From Phyllostachys edulis (taxonomy: Eukaryota; Streptophyta; Magnoliopsida; Poales; Poaceae): 64,000 bases of DNA. A program made the position numbers and the translations under genes. Below are positions 56,841-64,000 of the stretch, one piece after another. Within the stretch, counting starts at the first letter, position 1. Each line of letters begins with the position of its first letter. The stretch lies in the NCBI GenBank assembly GCA_036346405.1, contig CM070562.1:106778999-106842998 (forward strand). Direction: 5' to 3'. The notes beneath the pieces were generated by a model. The model ran no database searches. It was not told where the DNA came from and saw only the letters and a program-made list of their open reading frames with translations.

Positions 56841-58113
56841 TGATCGAAACACTGGGTTCCCTATCGAGCTTATCTGGGGAAATGATATGAGAGCATAATC
56901 TAAACGAAGACCTTTTATTGATGTGGACACAATGAGTGCATATGAATATAGTGAGGATGTTACAGGATTGATCGAATTATCGTATGAAGTTGTTCATTTG
57001 TTAAACATATCTTTACAGGATACGTGGGTTACCCCTTTATAGCTATTGAAGGGGTGACAGTTAATGCCGCTAAAAGCATCTCTAATCTTCACACACGTTT
57101 ATCTGTTGAGTCTTGAACCGTCACATCTCTTAGCCAACTATCATAAGTTGTCAAATACGCTAATAACCGTTCTCACATTAGTCACGTGGGAAAATGCCAT
57201 GTCTTCCGACCAGTTTGCTAGTCGTGGATAGCCCAAAACTATATGAATAGTTAGATGGTGTCTATAGCCAGCTGTCTTATGACTTAAACTGGTATGCGAC
57301 CAGTTTGGCTGTAGTAAATGGTATTAGGCTCCTTTTAAGTACTGGTTACCGGTTCATAACCGTTATAGAGTTAGTCTATGATATGTGGGTCTATTTTAAT
57401 CTACACTAACTTTGATCGAAAAAATTGACTGCACGCCGATTTGTCCCAGTACAGTAGCACTCCAACAACAACGTCGATCTTTCGGTAAGATCCAGTCAAA
57501 CAGGTAAAATGATTTTAATCCATGCGTATATTATGACCATGAGCTGGCTATTCCAAGTGAACAACTCAAAGTTCGATATTTGTTTTTGAAGGGCTATCAA
57601 CTGTCTACTGATATTCAGTCGGACCTGTTTAGTCCAATTGTTTACCTAAAAAAAAAGACTTTTGTCTCCTGGGATTCAGCTATTAAGCAATATACTAGCT
57701 AGACCACTACTACTTTTTTTATTTGACGTTCCAGAGCATGTGGCGTCAAACTTCCTAATGTTTGACCACCGATGTATTTAAAACCATGTACATTTGCTAC
57801 GTGAAAGCTATATTATTTGATTTGTTATTAAAAATACTTGTATAATATTATAATTTTATTAGTATATATTAATATGAAGTTATACAAAAACAATACTCAC
57901 TCTGTTTACGTTATATTTGTCTATAGTCTTGGAAGGAAATCTAGATTATTGTTATTTTAATTTTATCTCTCTCTGCCCCTATTTGAATGATTTGGAATAT
58001 ATTGACAAGTTCTGGAATGTCATTTAATAGAGTATGTATGTCATTTTTCATTAAATATTCTCTTAGATTTAGTGTTTCGTTGGTTTGTACGTATAGTGTG
58101 TTATGTACAAAAA
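56841..58113. other. Intergenic stretch
   Basis: No supported gene. The part 56870-57080 has LTR-like features on minus (a TATAAAGGGG box near 57040) but no matching end or duplication was found. Confidence 0.35.
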
Positions 58114-58392
58114 CTCCCTCCGGTTCACAAAAACTAATCGTTTTGGACATCGACACTGTCCTTAAAATACAACTTTGACCACTAATTATAATTGTAGTTA
58201 TTTGTAAAACCCAACAAAATTATAATATTACGAAAATATTTTCCGAGACGAATCTATACATATGATTTTTATATATCTAATCTAAAATTTTAAAAAATAT
58301 CGATACTCAAAGTTTTCAAAATTTTCGAAGTTTTCAAAATTAGACTATGTGTGTTCCAAAATGACTTGTTTTTATAGCGAAACGGAGGGAGT
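58114..58392. mobile_element. Stowaway-like MITE
   Basis: A 279 bp AT-rich element with inverted ends CTCCCTCCG...CGGAGGGAG, the hallmark of grass Stowaway/Mariner MITEs. The right flank is TA; the left flank is AA, so the expected TA duplication has decayed on one side. Confidence 0.8.
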
Positions 58393-59029
58393 AGTCAAAG
58401 TTACATCTCGGAGATGGTAAGAAGTCAAAACTATTGAGTAACCATCGCTGGTGAGTCCAGTCCGAACGATTACCTCATAGACAAGCGTAGAACCGCTTAG
58501 AACAATGCAAGAACATAAGAACAAAATAGTAGATTAACCACAAAGATATAGGAGGCTTCTTGCTTCTCTTTATTCCTTCATCAATCGATCAATCGTTTAC
58601 AATGAATAGCACCCCCTATTTATAGGCTAGAGACCCTGTTAGGGTTTGAGATATGAAGCCCATATATGAGCCAGCTTCTGGATTAAGCCCATAGTTTCTT
58701 AACAAAAGCGTCAAATAGAAAGGAAGAGAGAGAGAGAGTAGTACTTAATTTCAATCAAGGTATTACAGGACACTGGTATGGAAGTGGAACGGCCGGTTTT
58801 GAAAGTTTGTTACTCTGTAATCAAGTTTGAACTAGATGGAGTAGTACTGTGAACCTTGAAGTCAAGATTAGGAGGGTGAGTACCGAGTAGCCATTTAGCA
58901 GTTGAGCACATGGGCCGAGAATGATCTGAACATCTGATGCATCATCACCCTGGTGAATAAGACCATACGAGCTCGGACGGAGTTCGATCTCCCAGTCAGT
59001 GGGAAAGGAGTACACATATACTGCTACCA
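58393..59029. other. Intergenic stretch
   Basis: No supported gene. The part 58500-58640 has copia-LTR-like wording (TATTTATAGGCTAGAG) but no bounded repeat. Confidence 0.35.
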
Positions 59030-61250
59030 CAATTGGATTTTTTTTTCCGAAATGACATCTTTTCAACTCATATTTGCAGAAATGATAGTCACGTTTTGTT
59101 TCTTTTTTTTTTTTTTTTTTTCAAAAATAGACCCCTACCGCATGGTGGCCGAGCAGCAGGGCCTCCTCGGTTGCGGGCGGTGAGGATTTTTTTTTAAAAA
59201 AGCACTCGCCGCATGGCTCCCGTGCGGTAGCGCACTGTAGGTTTTTTCTTTTGTTTTTTAAATTATTTAAATATACTTTTTGTATGAATTTTAAGATATA
59301 GCAAGTTAGCGCTAACAATTATGAAATTTTTTGTAGAGCCTCCTGACACAATGTACTTATTTGTGTAATTTTTGTAAAATTGTATCCATTCTAAATTTTT
59401 CTAGAAAATTCATTTAATTATATTGTTTGTAGGTCTTTTTTAATATAGAAAATGAGGTCCAAATATTATGAATTTTTTTAAAGGCTCCTTACACAGTGGA
59501 CTTGATTGTGTAATGTTTTTCATAATTTTTTTATGTTTTGAAAATGTCTTAAAAATTAAGGGTTTTGTCTCAAAAAATTAGGGTTTTAGGCTTCGGAAAT
59601 TAGGGCTTCATGATTTCATGTGACTTGGAATGTGCGAAGTTTAGTACCACATGGACCACTACTTGCAGCAGTAAGATTGCTATAGCAGTAGTGACAGAAT
59701 TTGAACTCCTATAGTAGTACTAATCATACTACTATTATTTAGATTTTGGGTACATACTATTTTCTTCCACTCTGAGTAGTACTAATCATATTACTATCAT
59801 TTAGATTTTGGTAGTGAATAACGTGGCCCCTCTATTTAGTTCTTCATCTAGTAAGATTGCTATAACAGTAGTGGTAGAATTTGGACTCCCAATGTCTTTA
59901 GCAAACATTTCGACCTCTTTCGAATCTGTACTACAGTAACACCGCAAGATGCAGCAGGACAAGCACTAGAGGTGAGAACGTGGATGCCACTATCTTCATG
60001 CTCGATTCTATTCTCCATGGCACGCCTTGTGAAACAGTTAGTAATATTAGTCGTGTACTATTATAACGATATTAAAAGAAGTTCTGTGTTTGCTCTGAGG
60101 GGTTAGAAACTCTGACAATTAAGGCTTTCTAGGAGTTAAGTTGGCCTCATACGAGCTCGATTGGAATACTACTATTACTATTACTATCTATGGTGAACAA
60201 AAAATCATGTCGTCATTTCATGTGGTACTAAGCTTCCTACATTCCAAGTTACATGAAATCATGCCGTCATTTGTTAGGAAGGGAAACAAACGGTTTACTA
60301 AGGGTTCGCGGTATGGCAAAAACACTTTGTCATGCCGCTGTCCCAGGAAGCTTTCATGCATCATCTTACTCATTAGCTCAAAGACACGATCAGAGTTGCC
60401 CCCTTTTACGTTGCTCATCAATCAGCACGGGAACTAAATAAAATGGTTCACTAGGCCTTTCGCATCCTAACCGGGAATTCCTAGAGTAGTCACAGCGCCG
60501 GAAATTCTGGAGGCGTTGTCGAGGCACAGCACTGTGGGCAAGGGGGGACATCAGCGATGAGGCGACAGACATGCGGAGGAGGGAGACCGGATGTTGGCCT
60601 AAACCCTTAATGAGTGTCTCTTAAGAGTATATCTTACCTAGAGTAGTTTATGTGGTACTAAACTTCACACATTCCAAATCACATGAAATCATGAAGCCCT
60701 AATTTTTGAGATCTAAACCCTTAATTTTCGAGACATTCAGAACATATAAAATTCTAAAAAATATTACACAATCAAGTCCACTGTATAAGGATCCTTTAAA
60801 AACAATTCATAATGTTTGGGCGTCATTTTCTATATTAAAAACATTCCTACAAACAGTATATTTAAATAAATTTTCGAGAACAATTCAAAATAGATAAAAT
60901 TTTGAATTTTTTTTTACACAAACAAGTACACTATATCAGGAGACTCCACAAAAAATTTTGTAATTTTTTTAGCTCATTTGCTATATTTAAAAATTCATAC
61001 AAAAAATATTTAAATTGTTAAAAAAAAAGGTGGCTGTGTGGTGAGTGTTTCTTTAAAATAAATAAATCCCCACTGCACGATGGCCGTACGGCAACACCAC
61101 CGCACGGCCAGTGTGTACCCAGCGACATGGCGGCTGAGGAGGTCCTACCACACAATCACTGTACGGTAAGGGTTATTTTTTCAAAAAAAAAAATCGCGAC
61201 TACCATCTCTACAAATATGAAAAGACGTCATTTCGGCAAAAAAAATCCTA
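59030..61250. mobile_element. Long inverted-repeat (foldback or MULE-like) element
   Basis: The left arm (59030-59654) and right arm (60648-61250) are diverged inverted copies of about 600 bases. Outer ends share GGATTTTTTTT and CCGAAATGAC; inner ends share TTTAGTACCACAT. The 1 kb centre has a further partial inner-arm copy at 60216-60262 but no transposase. The arms include GC-rich blocks with CCGTGCGG or CCGTACGG palindromes. The target duplication is unclear: the flanks share only TACCAC, offset. Copy alpha at 39540 is one arm of the same family. Confidence 0.7.
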
Positions 61251-62711
61251 CCACTGCTTGCGTAATTGCATACACATACATACGGCAGTGGGGTGACGCT
61301 AGCTATTTACTAGCACTCCGACCTTCGATTCCGATTTTGACCGGGTTGGCGCTGCGCGCATCGCTCGAGCCCTGGCTGTGTCGCCGATCACTCGGTCCGG
61401 AAGCGACGGAATTTTCCATCTCTGCTTGCAAAACGCGTGTACTAGTGCTACAATAGCCGAGGCTTGTGGATGTGACTGGACGGTTGAATGATTTGGCCGG
61501 TTGCGCGCGCGGCGCGCCAGGAAGAATTGTGTTGCTCGCGCAATCAGTTGCTTTGCGGCTCCACGTACGTACATACGTCGTCACTTCTCATGCTGCTTCT
61601 GTCCGGCAAAAAATAGTATCGGGATGTAACTCGAAATTCTGATGATTTTTATCTGGTTTGAGGGTGTGTTGTTTGATTGAAGAGAGACTTGAATCTGAAT
61701 AAAATGTAAAATTTTAAAAAATTATATTTTGAGAATAAGAAAACGTAAAACTATAAAATAGGCTTCTATCAAGCGTGTTCTAACAACAATTTAACCATTC
61801 CCAAATCTTTCCTTCTCATCCCCAAATCTTCATCTGATTCAAGGTGGCGGCAGGATTCGTCCTTGGGGGCGGCAGCGGGAGCGCGCACTAGGAGACAGCG
61901 GGAGCTATGCATGGTGGCGGCGTTGGGATGGTTGCACACGAGGTCACAACGTGTGGTGACGGATTAGTGCAGTAACTGCGATTAGCGAGAGTTGCCTGGC
62001 TCAGGCTAACAATCTTGACAGATGATCCATGCCAAGCTAGCGGTTTCATGACAACTTTCTGGCCAGACGGATGGGCGTCATGACACAACTCAAACACGAG
62101 AGCTTGTTTGGTTGTTGTTCTGAGCTCCCCTCAATAGACAGAGTGAGCTCTAAGACATCAACTATGGCTTGATAATCTCACTTACCGTGTTAAATTTTTT
62201 AGATGTGATAGATTAAGATTTATTTTCCCACACTATGAGTTTAAGATGAAAGTGAGACTCAAACTTAGATAGGTGGGTTCACAGCCTTTGTATGCCCACT
62301 ATTGCACCCAAAAGATGTCTCACGTTGATTATCCATCGTCACGAGAAGAGCCGTCGCCGTTGCCTGCAGCGAAAAAGTCTCGTCGGCAGCATCGTTGACA
62401 CTGGCAACTGGCAACGAGCGTCGTGGCGGGCGGCGGATCGTCACGATGGGTGGTGACCGACGCCGTGATGGGCTTCACGGCAATCGGCGGCCGACTTCAC
62501 GATTTAATTTCACGTCGAGCGGTGTCGTAATGTTGCGGTCTTTCGGATCTAAGAGATTGGGGATCTCAAAGTCGAGCGGTGCCGGATTGTTGCGGATCTA
62601 AGAGATTGGGGATTGTTGAGATCGCCGCCGCTGCCGGTGGCCGCCATCGCTAGTTGCTAGCTGACTAGCTCCCTCCTGAGTCCCGACGTTAGTGGATTTG
62701 GGGATGGCTCC
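61251..62711. other. Intergenic stretch
   Basis: No supported gene. GC-rich pieces at 61310-61560 and 62330-62650 are open in several frames without domains. Confidence 0.4.
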
Positions 62712-63744
62712 CAGGGACGGATCCAGGCGGGATACCAGGTATGCATCAGCACCCTAAAAATATGAAAACTAATCAAGGATTAGTTCATCAGCGCTCAGCC
62801 TAGCCCAGCCGGTCCGGCGAAAGCGCAGCCCAAGCCCAGTACGCGACCCACTCCTCAGCAGGCAGCATCGCAGCAGCTCAGTCTACTCCTCCCCAAGATT
62901 CCATCCCTAATTTGAATCTCCTCCTCCCAGATCCCAGCTACTGCTTCATTGCTGCTCCCAGCGAGGCGCGACGTCGAGGTCGGGAGGCAGCGCCACGTGG
63001 AGAGGTCGGGAGGCAGCGCGGACACAGGAGGCGGCGCTTGAGGCGCGAACGCAGAGGCCGGGAGGTAGTCTGCCACGCGCCACGCTGGAGGCGGAGGGGC
63101 TTGACGCGAGGAGTAGCATGGCCTTGGCGTGAAGGAAGTGAAGGGAGCAGGCGGAAAGAAACCCGCCAATGGCGGAAGGACCGAAGGAAGGAGCCTTTGG
63201 CTGGGAGTTGGAGACTTGGAGTGACCGATTGGATTTGGTCATTTGGATTTTCAATTATAAGGTATTAAGGTGGTTGGTGGCTTGGACTTAGCCTTGGAGG
63301 CAGCCTGGAGCAGCAGAAGCAGTGAATCACTGAAATCGGTTGTTGCTTTATTAGTATGCCGTAGCCCGTATGCTGTATATATTGTTAATTTGTTATCATG
63401 TTCATGTTATATTGTTATGTCAATCCGTGAATGTGAGTTTAATTGTTACGATATGTCAATGTAGATTATAGAGACATGAAGAGGAATAGAGACATCGTTT
63501 CTTTTTTCGGGATCGAGAAGTGAAGGCAAATAATATTTCATCTTCTTCATCACCGGCTGAAGTGGTCCAGGGGTGGAGGAGACTCAAGAAGGTAGAGGAG
63601 GAACTCAAGCAAGAAGGTATTGTGCTTTTGACAAATTTAGAACATATGTGTTAGATTTACGATGTTATGAAATCATTGTATAAACTATAAAATTGTGAGT
63701 GTAAAGTGTGCACCACCACCATCTAATTTCTAGCTCCGCCACTG
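62712..63744 (+). mobile_element. Nonautonomous hAT element, copy 2, complete
   Basis: A 1033 bp element with ends CAGGGACGGATCCAG and, inverted, CAGTGGCGGAGCTAG. It is flanked by a perfect 8 bp target duplication ATGGCTCC (62704-62711, 63745-63752), diagnostic of hAT. Near 63474 it keeps an ATG and KRNRDIVSFFGIEK, then after a one-base frame change SSSSSPAEVVQGWRRLKKVE, resembling the N-terminus of a TTF-type hAT transposase. The rest of the transposase is missing. The first 500 bases are GC-rich and unassigned. Confidence 0.92.
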
Positions 63745-63789
63745 ATGGCTCCCAAGGAGCCGAGCTCGAATAGTCGAATGGGAGCCATA

Positions 63790-63960
63790 ATTAGGGTTGA
63801 AAAAATAGCTCGAGACTCGCGAGCCGGCTTGGCTCGAATCAGGCTCGAGCCGGCTCGGCTCGGGCTCGGTCAATTTTCGAGCTGAGCCAAGCCCAGTTTT
63901 TTGGCTCGGTCAAATTTCGAGGCGAGCTCGAGCTGGCTCGTGAGCCCATTCGAGCCATCA
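63790..63960. repeat. GAGCTCG/GGCTCG-rich palindromic stretch at the window edge
   Basis: Dense recurrence of GGCTCG, GAGCC and GAGCTCG words, including pieces such as CGAGCCGGCTCG, preceded by TAGGGTTGAAAAA. It looks like the start of another repetitive element, cut by the end of the window. Confidence 0.5.
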
Positions 63961-64000
63961 GTCAAGTGCCTTCATTGCCTTATCCCCTTATGCCCTTGTC

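Noticed and set aside
59030..61250. Perfect 9 bp MULE target duplication
   Set aside because: Flanks share only TACCAC in offset positions, so no duplication could be claimed.

Overview
This is nuclear DNA from a grass (Poaceae), probably one with a repeat-rich genome. The signs are an intron-containing plant cell-wall gene, a GC-rich intronless AP2/ERF gene, and dense nested retrotransposons of lineages usual in grasses (Tat and Reina Ty3/gypsy, SIRE/Maximus-like copia, hAT, MULE/FAR1, MITEs). I see only two credible host genes. One is a five-exon glycoside hydrolase family 28 (polygalacturonase-like) gene on + (21465-29678). The other is a DREB-type AP2/ERF transcription factor on - (40940-41620). 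I saw no tRNA, rRNA or CRISPR array.

Layout. 1-7509: a decayed Tat-lineage Ty3/gypsy element on -, whose 3' LTR lies outside the window. 7546-17898: a pol-less SIRE/Maximus-like copia derivative on - (gag and an env-position ORF kept, protease to RNase H missing), with both long LTRs truncated. 17890-18238: a transposase-like fragment. 21346-29755: the GH28 gene. It carries a complete 5.15 kb Reina-like chromovirus in intron 2 (23114-28264, target duplication CTTAT) and a complete 2.97 kb deletion-derived copia just after the stop codon (29761-32730, target duplication CACAT). 32.7-40.9 kb: mostly intergenic with a hAT MITE, a small foldback element and one arm of a dispersed repeat. 40.9-43 kb: the DREB gene with a hAT element about 160 bp upstream of its TATA box. 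43-46 kb: two opposing FAR1/MULE pieces around a 1.3 kb GAAACTT-rich array. 46.5-55.6 kb: two solo LTRs and one 1.67 kb short-LTR copia/TRIM, each with a perfect 5 bp target duplication. 56-64 kb: a GC-rich minisatellite, a Stowaway-like MITE, a 2.2 kb inverted-repeat element, and a second hAT copy with a perfect 8 bp target duplication.

The most unusual signal is inside LTRs. Two unrelated LTRs (Tat 7296-7393; SIRE/Maximus-like 7790-8093 and 16101-16325) carry series of short hairpins whose loops are conserved while the stems differ and change on both arms together. In the SIRE/Maximus-like LTR two hairpin classes share a loop core close to AACACAT. Also notable is a 41 bp exact match between the Reina-like element, at an internal deletion junction, and a locus 11.7 kb away.

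Element boundaries supported by target duplications are firm. Lineage names rest on recalled motif patterns, not on a search. No species is claimed.
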